Source: Brachionus koreanus (Eukaryota; Rotifera; Eurotatoria; Ploima; Brachionidae). From it: a DNA stretch of 48,947 bases. Below, in pieces: positions 32,745 to 44,755 of this stretch (position 1 is its first letter; each line of letters starts with the position of its first letter). Where the stretch lies: positions 389,927 to 438,873 of the forward strand of contig PJRA01000428.1 of the NCBI GenBank assembly GCA_016987375.1, given 5' to 3'. A program made the position numbers and the translations under genes. The notes beneath the pieces are model-generated. The model was not told the DNA's origin. It made no database searches and was given only the letters and a program-made list of their open reading frames with translations.

Positions 32745-33440
32745 TCGCACAGACTGTTACTTTTCAAAATCCAGTCATATGTTCTTGAAGGTTTGATCAT
32801 CAATTGGGTTAATGGTTTCCTAAATTTTCTTGATTGTTCTATGGATCTATGAATTTGTACAAAAATTCTGCATGCTTTGACAAAACTATTTATTGCAGTA
32901 ATGGCACAAGGAAATTAACTAAAACTACTCTTGAAAAGGACCTATAAATTTATATTCAAAAATTATTTATAATGGACAAACCAAATTAAATATTGTACCA
33001 CTCGTAGAAATCGTATTTTGAGTATGATAATGATAGATAAAAGTTTAAAGAAAGTAAACAATCATTCATTAAGAATGCTTTACACAGCATTGACAAGGCC
33101 TCATTTAGAACTTGCCGTAAGTTCATTTCAGTAATCCAGAAGGTACAAAGAAGAGTGACCAAGATCATTTCTTTACTTCAGAAATATGATTACTCATCAA
33201 GACTTAAAAATTATACGTATGAGATGTGATTTAATTCAACTTTTAAAAATAATTAATGGAAAAAAAATTATTGATTTTGAAAATGGTTTAAATTTTTCTT
33301 GTAATCAGACGTACAATTTGAGAAGGCAGAATTAATTAATTTTTAGAAAAGAAGTGAAAAATTGTAAACAAAGATATGATTTCTAAATTAACCAAGTAGT
33401 TAAGCACATTATTAATTCGGTATATATTAACAAGATAACT
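32745..33440 (+). mobile_element. LINE remnant, reverse-transcriptase C-terminal region (CR1/Jockey-like)
   Basis: Broken frames give the order typical of the ORF2 end: GTRKLTKTTLEKDL near 32900, SLRMLYTALTRPHLELA near 33070-33115, IQKVQRRVTKIISLLQKYDY near 33130, RCDLIQLLKIINGKKI near 33215, TYNLRRQN near 33310 and KQRYDFxINQVVKHIINSVY near 33370. These are the thumb/C-terminal motifs of CR1-like elements. Stops and frameshifts make it inactive. It seems to be a different family from the fragments at 4498 and 42990. Confidence 0.75.
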
Positions 33441-34329
33441 TGAACAAATGGCTCAGGAAAAAGCTGAATTTCCTGCCATAGCTTTAAAGAAGCTTTACCT
33501 GAAAGGGTCGCAGTTCAATATTGATAAACTAAGAATACCATTTATATTGAGTTATGTAACTATTAATAATTTTCATTACGGGTCTCGTCACTCTTTCATT
33601 TTTTGTACAAATTTTTTTATTTAAGAAAAGAAACTATTTAAAAGACAATAAGGATTTAGAAATTTGATTTTTTCATTTTAATTTATTTAACAATGGCGCA
33701 CAATTAAATGATAAAAAAAACACCTTTAAAAAAAATGAAAATTATGCTTTTATATGATACACATTCAAAAATATCTAGCATTTTTTTTTCTTATTTTTTT
33801 TTTAAATTCATACATTATAAAAATTAAGTAAAAATTACTAAATAAAAAAAGATTACTCAGTGTTTTATTTTAATTATATGAACAAGTATTTGAGAAAAAT
33901 AAATACTTTGATTTTAAGTGGTTTTTAAAATATTTCAATATATTATATACACTTAAAACTACAGACAACGAAGAATTTTTTTCAGTTATCAAATTCATCA
34001 ATTCAATACTATAATAAATATTTTTAAAAGATTTTATTTTTATTTTATTGTAATTAAATCAAAAAGAAATTTTAAAAAATTGATCTCAGGAAGTGAATTT
34101 TAATCAAGAGAATTTATTTTAAACTTTTTTCTAAGTGAAGCTTAGCAAAAACCGTATTGATTTGGCACTAACCTATTTATCAATAAAGTATTTGTTAAAG
34201 GACATTTTTTTTCAAAAATTTTAGCTTAAAAATTAAATTTTAATTAAAAAATTTTATTAAAGGAAACATTACAAAATTTATAAATTTACTTAATAAATAG
34301 AAATAAATAAATAGATAAAAATATATATA
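33441..34329. other. AT-rich region downstream of NPC1
   Basis: May include the end of the LINE remnant (to ~33560) and the NPC1 3' UTR. Otherwise homopolymer-rich and featureless. Confidence 0.4.
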
Positions 34330-37300
34330 TTAATACTCATCTTGATTTGAAAATGTTTGATAATTTCCTCTATCTCGATTTAAATCTTTTTTACCATTTA
34401 CTGACGAACCTTGTTTATTAGATTAAAGATTGATGTATAAGAAAAAAATCTTAATGCTAATTATTACCTATGTAACTTAGTAAAACTGGTAAAAATATCA
34501 AACCGTGCGATGCACCAATTATCACAACACCTAAATACATTCTGAAATAGAAAACTTGAAATAACTGTGAGTGAGAAAATGCCAATATGATAATTCCAAG
34601 AATTTTTGTCAGAGTGATTCCGCTAAAGACCTTTAAAAAAGAAAAATTTTAATTTTTTCTTTAATCTATTATTCAATCATAATTACCGAGCTTCCCATAT
34701 GTGCTATTGCATATTTAGCTCGATCTACTTTTGAGCCACTGTTATTTACAGAAAACTCTCGGGCTATATGCGCACAAAACTCTACAGATATTCCAACAGT
34801 CTTTAATTTTTTTTAAATGAATAAAATTTTTCTTTTCAATTATTAAATATTACCATAACCAAATTAACAAGAGAAACAGCATTTAGTTCAATGTTGAGTA
34901 AATACATTGCTCCAAACATATTAACAATTATCATCGTAATAGTCAAACAAATTAAAAATGAAGTGTAAAATTCGATCCCAAGCAGAATGCCACACACCAA
35001 AAAAATTGCCAAAATGGAAATTGTCAAATGAATGGCTGTATCTCGCCAAATTGTCAAATACTGTTCATAAAATACATATGGATAGCTGTATGCAATAACT
35101 TCCATGCTGTTGTTTGGATTGGCGCTTTTAAACATTTGACTAATATTCATTGAAATCATATTTGCATGTTTTAATGACTCAATAAAATCTTTTGATGTTA
35201 GACCTACTGAATGATAGGCCATGAAAAAACTTGAGCCAATATCATAGCTGTGATTTTTTGATATTATTTCTATTGCTTCTCCGTATGCGGCATGGCCTCC
35301 TTTGGCACATTTAATGCCCGGATTATCATGAATGAAGAATTGGAAGTATTTGTAAAAATCTTCTTTAGTAGGTCTTGTTGTTCCTTGTTGATAATTCACT
35401 TTACAAGAAACACAGCTCTTGTCATCAATGCTAGACGGACAGAATTTACTTGTATCATTTGAATAAACTCTACAACAATCGCCTGAAGACAACCAGTCAA
35501 AATAATCGTCAAGCCAAGAGTTAGCCGGTATTGATATATACGAATAGTTGGACTGAAGCGAAGCCTGATTTATTTGATTTAACATAGAGTCAATATTGCA
35601 GCCAGATGTGGAACAAATTAAATTTTGAGTTTTTACTGATGAATAATCGTCAACATTTTTAAGAATAAAATAAACTGGTACACCAACTGAAAGATATTTT
35701 TCAAGAGCTTCAAAATAGTCTAAAACATAGGAATCTTTTGGCATTGATAACTTTTGATCAAGACCTGTTTGAACTCGGCCCAATAGTGAAATGCTAGTGA
35801 AAAATATTCCAAAAAATAAAACAATTACCAATGAACGAGTGTGTTTTTTCATTAAAAAAGGCGAATAGCTATTTTTAAAAAAATTGAATAAAATACCAGA
35901 CTTATTTTCTTGTTCATTTGAAGACTCTTCATTAATCTGTGATGTTTTTTTAAAGCACCAAAACAAATCATATCTTTTTGATAGTTCTCTTTTGCAATCC
36001 ATAGTCATGAATGAGACAAAAACAGTTATCTGTAGCAAAAAGTCTATGAGAACGGCCAAACTGGCATATAAAGAAAATATTTTGACTGCCGGCATTGGCG
36101 TCAAAGCGCCTAAAAAGAAAGCCAGAGACTCGGCCGTGCTTGTTAGCAGCATACTCGGACCAACTTTGCCTACTAGTCTTGAAATCTGTTCTTCCAAAGT
36201 CTCGTGATCAAGACGCTTATCTCGCTGATAGGCTTGAACCAGTATGAATATATTATCAACTCCTACAGCAAGAACCAGAAATGGTATTACTTCAAATATA
36301 ATTAGAGTTGCTTTAACATGAAAATAAGAAAAAAGCCCAATAGATGAAGCGACTGATAGCATTACTATTATAACTCCAGCCATTCCAAGTGAAAATTTCA
36401 TATCGACTAAAAATTGTTGAACAAAATTTATGAACCAGGAAAAAAAATTTTCATTTGAATTTTTTTTGATCAATTTATATTTTCCCAAAGTTAAAGTAAT
36501 GTACAAAAACATGGCCATATAACTGATAAATATTGTTGATATATCAGACTTGGACTCTCTGTCCAATTCATCTTGAATTGAACGTTCAGTAGTAAATGAA
36601 ATAGTCATATTTTCATTGGTATAATTTTTTAGAAATTCAATTACTTTTTTTTCCCATGCCATTGCTGGCAAATTTTCTGTTTGATTTTTGTGATTGTTTA
36701 TAATAAATGTTAGAATTAAAGCTGAAGCGTTTCCGTATTCTTGATCATTTTTATACTTTGGATAGCCGCCCAAAGCGACAAAAGGAGAAACAATTCCACC
36801 ATAAGTTCCCAAACAACTCAAACCAAGAGTGTCATTTACACTAGTTGGCGATTTAGTGCATGTTTCTAAATGAGTTATATAATCTGCATTTGTAATTTGA
36901 AAATCAGGATCAACTGAAATTTTATCTAGTAATTTAGGATCATTTTGCCAATAATTCAAAATAGACTGAATCGTGCAATTTGAATTGTCCGGTTTCAAAG
37001 GAGCAAAGCATATATCTTCCAATTTTGCAGTTTTGTTTAAATTGTGTCCTTTATCATCAACCAGTTCTCCTTCAAGAGAGCTTATTTTATTTTGAAGCTC
37101 CAAAACTTGATGCAAAAACTCCAATCTAAAAGCACTGCTGTATTCAACTGGTCCAAAGTCATCGAAAATTTCATGGATCCAGGGTGTTTGATTTGTTGGT
37201 CGAATGATAACTTGAGTGGTGCGATAAAAAGGTCTAAAGTGGCTATCATAATAATCTTTGTTAATTCGTGTGTCACTGTTTTCTGGAGACCAAAGCTGAA

Positions 37301-38518
37301 CTGGATCGGTCAATACACTGAAATAGATAAAGCCACCCGAGCACAACAAACACAACATTAATCCTGCTAAAATGACTTTGATTGGATTTGAGGCGCACAC
37401 GAGTCCTAACTTTTTGAATATTTTTTCTATAAAGTTTTCAGAATTAAGTCCATTTATTTGTATATTTTGTATTTCATTTTCTAAAACATCCTTAAAAAAA
37501 GGCTGTGATTCATCTTGATCTATGTAAAGATCACCACTCTTATTAATATGCTTGTTTCCATTGTTACCTTGATCGAATACCATAATTACTAATAAAAAAG
37601 TTGTCGTAAATAGAATGAAGAGTGTTATGGCCAATGCATCGCCACATGTAAGACTAAGAATTTTGCAGGGTATTTCTACTGGTGGAGGCACAGGAACTGG
37701 ACATGAATCTTCACAATCAGAACAACCACAAGCTGAAGCGTTAAAATTTTCAGTTCTCACTGATTTTGAGCATTCGTACATGGTCGTGTTTTTGGGCCTA
37801 ATGTGAAGAGTTGAATTAAAATCATATTCACTATCAGTTATGTTCATATTGAATATAAACGGTGTTTGAGAATTGTGTCCAAGATAGTTTACAAATTTTT
37901 CCGGAGAGCAGTCCTCAGCCGATGTTCCACAAAGTAAATCCATAACTTTTTGATTACTGGCAGCATATTGAACATCTCTTTAAAAGAAAAAGTGAATATT
38001 TGAAATAAATTTCAGCATTAAAATTACTTGCAAGACTTATAAAGAGCGTTTACTGAATAATTAGTTATATGATAGGTAAGCTCTACAACCTCCAATTTTG
38101 TTTCGTTTTCACTTGGATGATACTCTTGTTCCTTGGTGATCAGCATAAATTCATTTTGAATAGTACTGCATGTAAAATCACATAAAAAAGCCTTGAAATT
38201 TTTGAAACAAGAAGGACATCGAGATAATAATTGTCTAGGAACTGACAAGTTATCAAAGAACGTGATTAATTGGTCGTAATCGCAACAAGTTTTTATATCT
38301 TCATTTTCCTTATACATATGAGGACAAAGTTCTTTAAAGATTTTGATGAATGTCTGATTTGTTTGAACCTTTGCTTCGCCAGAGTATTTGCAATTATACT
38401 TGCCATCAACACCGTGGTCTGAAGGGCCACACTGTCCATACCAAATACATTTAGCTCTAACACTATTGAAATTCAAAACAACAATTAGAAAAAATAAACT
38501 TATCAAATATAATTTCAT
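34330..38518 (-). CDS. NPC1: NPC1 intracellular cholesterol transporter
   Basis: Five exons: 38518-38028, 37977-34854, 34800-34687, 34630-34468, 34409-34330, totalling 1323 aa (human 1278). It has a signal peptide (~1-22) and a Cys-rich N-terminal sterol-binding domain ([37 protein letters not shown]). A Pro-rich linker ([12 protein letters not shown]) leads to the first helix. Then come the first lumenal domain, the sterol-sensing domain ([19 protein letters not shown]), the second, Cys-rich lumenal domain and the final helices ([35 protein letters not shown]). It moves cholesterol from NPC2 through the lysosomal membrane. The human C-terminal LLNF signal is absent; the tail instead has NYQTF, a YxxPhi-type sorting motif. 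Exon 2 is 3.1 kb, exceptionally long for this window. Confidence 0.96.
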
Positions 38519-40072
38519 TATGTCCTTTTTTGAAAAATAACAAATTAGACTTTGATGTTAAATATTAAATTGAAATTAAAATCATCCGATTTTTTTTAAT
38601 AATTATTTTAAGAAAATTTTCTAAAAGCTTTGCATGTGATTTATTCATTAAACAATGATTTATAGATTGTCTTATTGTTAGCAGATATTCGTAATTACTA
38701 ATTTTAATTTTTATTCTGAAAATTTATTTTAAAATTAACCGTTTTTGGCTTATCAATTATCAATAACTCAAATTCTTTTCAAAATTAGCAAAGTTTCAAA
38801 GCAAATTTTTACTAGAAATTTCTATTTTAAAGTCAAGTAAAATCGATTGCAATATTGTGTATATAAATTGAAGCTTAACAAAAATCTTCCGAAACCAAAA
38901 AATCATTTATTTATTTTATTGATAAATGATTTCATATCTTTATTTATTTTAATTGATTTTAAAGAAAAACTAAAATTTCATAATTTTATTTTAATTTTTT
39001 AATGGTTTATCTGGAAAATAAAAAGTTAGTTTGCAAACTATATTTTAATTCACATTCTTATCTTTTTTTTTACCTTCATCTAAATTGGCGCGTTTAAATA
39101 TTTTTTACTTTTTAATTCAAAGACAAAAACAAACAATTAATTTTTTTGATTAATTAGCTCTTAAGAAAATAGTTAAAAAATTTTGCTCAAGATTAGAGTT
39201 GTTGGTAAAAAAAAAAAAATTTTAGTTTTTTTCTGACGTGAGGCCGAAACCGCCTAGATGAAGGTAAAAATAACACGAGGCATGGAAATCAATCTTTGTC
39301 AGTAGACTCAATATCGGACCATTTATCTAGACCAATTTTATATTATTAAGTTAAATGAATGTTATTTATAGGGTTGGGCAGCGGCCAACTTTAGCCGGAT
39401 TTTAAAAAACCGGCTTTAATTAGGCTAGCCAGCTGACAGACCGACCCTCTTAAAAAAATATATTGTCTAAATATTTAAATTTGTTGAAATTAGCTAAATT
39501 AAATTTTTAATCTAGAAATTAATTTAAAATTTAAAATTGAAAAAATTTCATCAATTTGAAATCTCTTTACTTAAGTTTTTTTTAAGACCGTTTGGTGGCC
39601 AGCCGCAGTTTAAAAGAGAAATCGATCTGTATGATGTTAAATTGTCAGGTGGCTTGTTATTTTTCAATCATGATTTTAGTAGATTTTTAACGCAAGAAAT
39701 AAAATAATGATTTGGAATTATTAAACTAACTGCATCTATTTAATTTAATAAGACAAGAAAATAAAGGATAAATTTAAAAAGTGTAGATATTTTTTTTACT
39801 TTAAAAACGATGATATTTTTTTATGTTTATGAATTTTTAATAAAGTGTTTTATAATAAAACTTGTCGATTTTTTTGTGCGATTTGTATGTTCTCAGATCG
39901 AAAACATAAGAAAAGAAAAAAATTTTTTTTGATGGACCAATAAAGCTTACGTGCTTAACTAGAAAAAAAATAGCCTTAATTAGTTTTAATATCCGATGTT
40001 AGTCACACATGACACACTATTAAATTACATGATTATAAAAGACAAAAATGACATTTAAAAATTGTCAGAGAA
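38519..40072. other. Divergent intergenic region between NPC1 and the channel gene
   Basis: Should contain promoters for both genes. A GC-richer patch at ~39365-39435 contains AGCCGG and CCGGCT flanking an A/T loop (a hairpin), and a CCAGCCGCAG patch lies near 39600. These look like pieces of a small repeat. No clear TATA or initiator can be assigned. Confidence 0.4.
39388..39411. repeat. Hairpin AGCCGG...CCGGCT
   Basis: Perfect 6-bp GC-rich arms around an 11-12 nt A/T loop, within a GC-richer patch unlike its surroundings. Probably part of a degraded MITE. Confidence 0.4.
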
Positions 40073-41592
40073 ATGAAGTCAAAAATAACCGAAATAAATT
40101 TTCGCAAGAAAATTTATAAATGGTGTGAAAAAACCACATTTCATGCTGTGCCAAACATAGCCACAAATGAACATTTAATACTGAAATTTATGTGGTCAAT
40201 TTGTCTATTGGCATCTCTGGGCTATTGCTGTCGCATTTTAACATCTAGCATAATAGAATTCTATGAGTATAATGTTCTTACAACATATGAGATTGTGCAA
40301 GAGTCTTCTAGCCTCTTTCCAGCAATAACTATTTGCAATCTAAACGAATATGATTTGAGCAAAAATCAAGAACTACTAAAACTGTCAAATTACTTATTAG
40401 AAAATGCTGATCTATCATTGCATCCACGTGATTCCCTTGAAAAAGTTCAAAAGGAGTTTTTGAAATTAACCAACATAAGCGTTTTAGAAGAGACAAGATT
40501 CGTTTTGGATGAAATGCTTCTTAGTTGCCATTATAACGAAATATCATGTTCAGTATCAGATTTTACCATGATAAAAAATGAGCTTTATGGAAATTGCTAT
40601 TCATTCAACATGGTTAAAAACAACTCAATACGAACAACTTCTAAATACGGCCCAAAATATGGTCTTCAATTAGAATTGTACATAGGAAATCCGGAGAGTA
40701 CTTCACCAATGAGTCTCACTAGCGGAGCTATCTTGTTTATAAACAATCAGACAAGTCCTGTTCGCATTACTGATCCGGGAATAGAGCTGTCTCCCGGGAC
40801 ACAAACAAATATAGCAATTAACAGAATGTTCATTTATAAGCTCTCAGAGCCCTACAGTAATTGTATTGAGAATAAAGCTGAGTCAAATTTGAACATGAGG
40901 AAAAATTTTGTGCGTACAACCTTTGAAATGAATCAAAATTACAGTCAAAGTTTTTGCATAGAACTTTGCTACGAAAGTTATTTGCTATACGAATGCAATT
41001 GTTCAGATAGTGACATATCAGACTTAACAAGTAATTACTCAGATCCGTGTCATGCAGACAAACAAAGCTTGCTGTGTTTTTATGAAATGAAAAACAAGTT
41101 TTTTGACTGGAATTTTAATGAAAATTGTAAAACAATGTGTCCTATTGAATGCGAAAGAGTTTCTTACAAAGTAGCCTCGTTGTCCATGGCAGACTTTCCG
41201 TCATTATTTTACGAAAAAATTTTGCTTAACAACTCTTTAATACAGGAAAAATTTAAAATAAATTTTGAAAATTTAAATTTAGACTATGAACAAGAATCGA
41301 CAGGCTATTATGAAGAATTTAAAAAAAGTCTTTTATCAGTGAATATTTACTATGACACAGACACTTACGAAAAAGTAACTGAAACACCAGAAACAAGTTT
41401 TGGTACACTGCTGGCTAATTTGGGAGGACAATTTGGACTTTTTTTAGGTGAATTTTTTTTGTTGTATAATAAAATAAAAATTTAAATTATGTAATAATTT
41501 TAGGCATATCTCTACTTAGCTTCTTAGAACTAATCGAATTACTTGCTTGGTTGATAATTTATTTATTTCAAAAAATAACAACATTGATTTGA
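40073..41592 (+). CDS. DEG/ENaC (amiloride-sensitive) sodium channel subunit
   Basis: Two exons, 40073-41447 and 41504-41592, totalling 487 aa. TM1 lies at ~37-62 (FMWSICLLASLGYCC), followed by the post-TM1 family motif SSLFPAITICNLN. A Cys-rich extracellular domain follows (SFCIELCYESYLLYECNC, CKTMCPIECERVSY). The pre-TM2 pore motif FGTLLANLGGQFGLFLG then runs across the splice junction into ISLLSFLELIELLAWLII, with the GxS selectivity-filter region. A homo- or heterotrimeric cation channel of the degenerin/FaNaC/ASIC superfamily; the ligand cannot be read from sequence. It is shorter than most members, mainly in the cytosolic ends and the finger region. It is transcribed divergently from NPC1. 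Confidence 0.92.
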
Positions 41593-42950
41593 TACTTTTT
41601 AATTAAATTGTATAATTAAATTTTTCTAAATAAAAAATCACAAGTCTTTGAAAATTAGATATTAATCTTTTAATCTTATTAATAGCTGAATTATTTTATT
41701 TTAAATCAAAAATTAAACAACAAGAATAAAAAATTTTATTCTTTAAAACAGAATTCTCCTTTTTTTTTAATTTATGATTTAATTGAAACCTAAATTATTG
41801 CTAGACGACTTGGCTGAATATCCAAAGTAAAAACAAAAAATGCCAAAATATTTTTCTTTTGAGATTAAAGCAAGCGAATAAAATCATTTTGTCAAGCATT
41901 TATGACCGTAAATTTGATGCAACTAAAACATTCTAAGACTGAATGCAACTGAAATAAAACAAGCTATTTGAAATATATATCCGTATTATTCACAGTCTAA
42001 TTAATTATTTAATTAATAATCATTAAATACTCCTAATTCTTAAATCAAGAAATTAATTAAAATCTTCCATTGATACGTCTTAGCGAAATCTTTTGAATAT
42101 TTGCATGCTATTTAACTGGAATCCGATTTTTCGAATACGAATCCTATTTCCTTTCGTCTCTTTTGTTACACTTAGTCGATCACACGCTGAGTTTTCTATT
42201 TAGTAGAATTTTAATTAAAACTTACTTATCTACCTGCTGGTTGAAATGCACTAAAATTTTTAAACAAATAACTGATCTTTTAATTTTCTATATAGATTCT
42301 AAAAAAATTTTCATTTGTTTTTTTCTTTATGAGATCATTTTGTCAATAGTCAAATGGAAGCTAACAAAAATCAAAAGCAATCTAAAATTAAAATTATACT
42401 TGCAGGTAATTATCTTTAATTTTGCTTCTTTAAAATTTTACTTTGATCTTTATTTATTAAATAAAAAAAAATTTTTTCTAATTTTATTTATTAATAATTA
42501 AAGAAGTTATCTTTTAAATCGCTAGCAATAAAAGACATGTTTTTATTTTTTTTTAAATAAGTTTTTTTTAAAAGTAATTTTTGCACTAATTAAATAACAA
42601 TCAATAAGAGATTTAAAAATTTAAAGTGTTAAGTTATTCTATTAATTTATTAAAATTAAATGAAAAAAAAATTTTCCTTTTAATTTCGAAATTCCATACT
42701 CATTCTTATTTAATTAAAATTTCCAAATCCAAAATACTTTATGTTTTCCTTGATTCATGATTCAAAATTTTTCTTTTAAATGAGACACTTTTTTGTAAGG
42801 AATTTATATTTTATATATAATACAGATTTTATATTTTCAAAAAGTTTAAAAAAATTTTGATAGCTTAAGCATTTGGATTTTACGCCGCACTATATTTGCT
42901 TTTGATGCCTCAAAAAATTTAATTTATACTTAAAATATGATAGTACTGGC
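41593..42950. other. AT-rich intergenic region
   Basis: A 112-codon open frame at 42163-42501 is Lys/Phe/Ile/Leu-rich with no motif and is probably chance in A/T-rich DNA. Confidence 0.4.
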
Positions 42951-42959
42951 CTGAGTTAT

Positions 42960-43240
42960 TATCGAATGCTGACCTTAATAAAAGAACAAATTCAGAGCAA
43001 TTAAGTCAATGCATTAAGAAAAAGACTGCATTCACTTGCGCATGTACTTAGAATGAAAGAAAAAAGATGCCAAAACAGTCTTTGAATGGACACCCCAAGG
43101 ACGATGTATGGTATGAAGACACTAGTATTTAAATGGAAGTAAAGAATCTCGAAAAAGCTCATCGAAAAAAGAATGGCATGGGCAGAAGGTAAAAACAAAA
43201 GATCGATCTAATTAAATGGATATCAAATGTAAAGATCATA
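42960..43240 (+). mobile_element. LINE 3' end remnant
   Basis: The frame around 43015-43200 gives LHSLAHVLRMKEKRCQNSL, then MDTPRTMYGMKTLVFKWK, then KLIEKRMAWAEGKNKRSI. This parallels the RxGHVLRM...RPxTTWRR...WxEA end of RTE/Jockey-like ORF2 proteins. A stretch near 43000 (AAGTCAATGCATTAAGAA) is shared with the minus-strand copy at ~4700, so both belong to one repeat family. Confidence 0.65.
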
Positions 43241-44218
43241 TGCTCCTCAATGAGTGAACAAAGAGAAAAAAAACAAACTTTTAATTTAATTTATTTAATT
43301 TTTTGAGGCATTTAAATCAAATTTGTGAATATATTGGGCGACATTAAAAAAACAAGTAGTTACGCTAACTTTAAAGTTATTTTATAAGGTAAATTCATTT
43401 TAATTAAAAAAAAGTTAGTTTAATTAGAAATATCAAATTTTAAACCTTGTTAAATTCGATACAAAATATCAAAATTGCTATTATTCACGAAAAAAATCAC
43501 AAAAACAAAATGGTTCTTTTCAAAATTTTATTTTTTAAAGATATGTAAATTTAAAAATTTTAAAAATTCATATGAATTTTTAACAATATACTTATCCATC
43601 TTTAAACTTAATGTAAAAAATTATTAATAAAAAATTAAAGTAAATGATTAAGAACTAAAATAATAAAATTTGATTCCAACTTTATTTGTAAAAATTTTCT
43701 AAAATATTTTAGACTTTTTTAGCATAAGGAACTTTTTAAATCTTAAAATTTTATATATTTTTATATTTGCTTAAATTTTTTATGCATTTTAAAACTAGTC
43801 AAAAAATTTATTTTTTCAAAATATAATACAACGTTTTTAGATGTTAAGTGACTAGATCAAAGCTTTAAATAGATGAAAAAAGCAATCGTCAAATATTTGA
43901 TCATAGAAAACTTTTAGAATGAAAATTGAAGTCATTAATTTATTTATTTTTTTTTATTTTGGATTCATCTCCTTAAATTAAATTTGGCTACTGATCAATG
44001 TAAAAAAACTCAATTTGAAAATTCAATTAAGCTTTAATTTTTAAAATTTAGTAAAGAAAAAACTAAAAGCTTTAGTAGAAATTTACCTTTTAGAATTGAA
44101 ATTAATAACATGATAAATGTGAATTCTTTTTGCTAAAATTTTCATAATTATTTTAAAAATTTATTGTATGATACCTTTTTATTAATAAATTATAAAAATT
44201 CTCTTCATAATCTCACTA
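43241..44218. other. AT-rich region upstream of Pax6
   Basis: No gene or element recognised. A 5' Pax6 exon could lie here unseen. Confidence 0.35.
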
Positions 44219-44430
44219 CTTAGTAGTGTTGGGTAGCATCAGCAAAGGTCACTCACATCAAAACGGCGAACGCCAAAACTTGGTGTTTGCCGTTTTGATG
44301 GCTGTGTACAAAAATATAAAAAATATCGTATTTTATATTTGGAATTTAAAAAAATTTTCAAATGCAAAATTTTTTCTCTTTCGGCCAACACTAAGTTTTG
44401 GTGGTCCAGTGATGTACCCAACTCTACTAA
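44219..44430. mobile_element. MITE-like palindromic element
   Basis: Outer inverted repeats: TAGTAGTGTTGGGTA (from ~44221) against TACCCAACTCTACTA (to ~44429). An inner near-perfect hairpin lies at ~44256-44300: CATCAAAACGGCGAACGCCA pairs with TGGTGTTTGCCGTTTTGATG with two G-T-type mismatches. The ~210-bp length, terminal inverted repeats and absence of coding fit a non-autonomous DNA transposon. It lies upstream of the paired-domain exon of Pax6. Confidence 0.7.
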
Positions 44431-44515
44431 TTAGAGAAAGTTTTTTTTTCCTTAACGAAATTTCAATTTAAAGTTCATAAATTAGAAAAAATTAAATTTA
44501 TTTTTTAATTTTTCA

Positions 44516-44600
44516 GCGATAAATTTTCTCATTTTGAAATATTAGAATTATACCTGGATCCACGTTTCTATCAATCTAGCTATTTGCAAGTAAATCTCCA
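44516..44600 (+). pseudogene. Possible hAT transposase fragment
   Basis: A short open stretch reads KFSHFEILELYLDPRFYQS, resembling the LDPRF block near the end of the hAT transposase catalytic region. Only ~28 codons, so tentative. Confidence 0.3.
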
Positions 44601-44755
44601 TAGCTAGAAAGAGAATTTTTAGCATGACTCTAAAGACTTTTTTTTTTAATTTTGAAATTTCTCTACCAAAAAAAATTTTATAACTAAAAAGTATTCAATA
44701 TCAAGATGATAATAAAATTTTTTTATTTTTTTGAAAAAAAAATTGTTTTTTAAAG

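Noticed and set aside
35884..36207. Plus-strand frames inside NPC1
   Set aside because: Antisense shadows of the long NPC1 exon.
42163..42501. 112-codon Lys/Phe/Leu-rich frame
   Set aside because: Composition is that of random A/T-rich DNA, with no domain or splice context.
44731..44755. Extension of the Pax6 reading frame upstream as its N-terminus
   Set aside because: It encodes only Lys/Phe from an A/T tract that forms the intron end; the acceptor TTTAAAG at 44755 precedes the conserved start of the paired domain.
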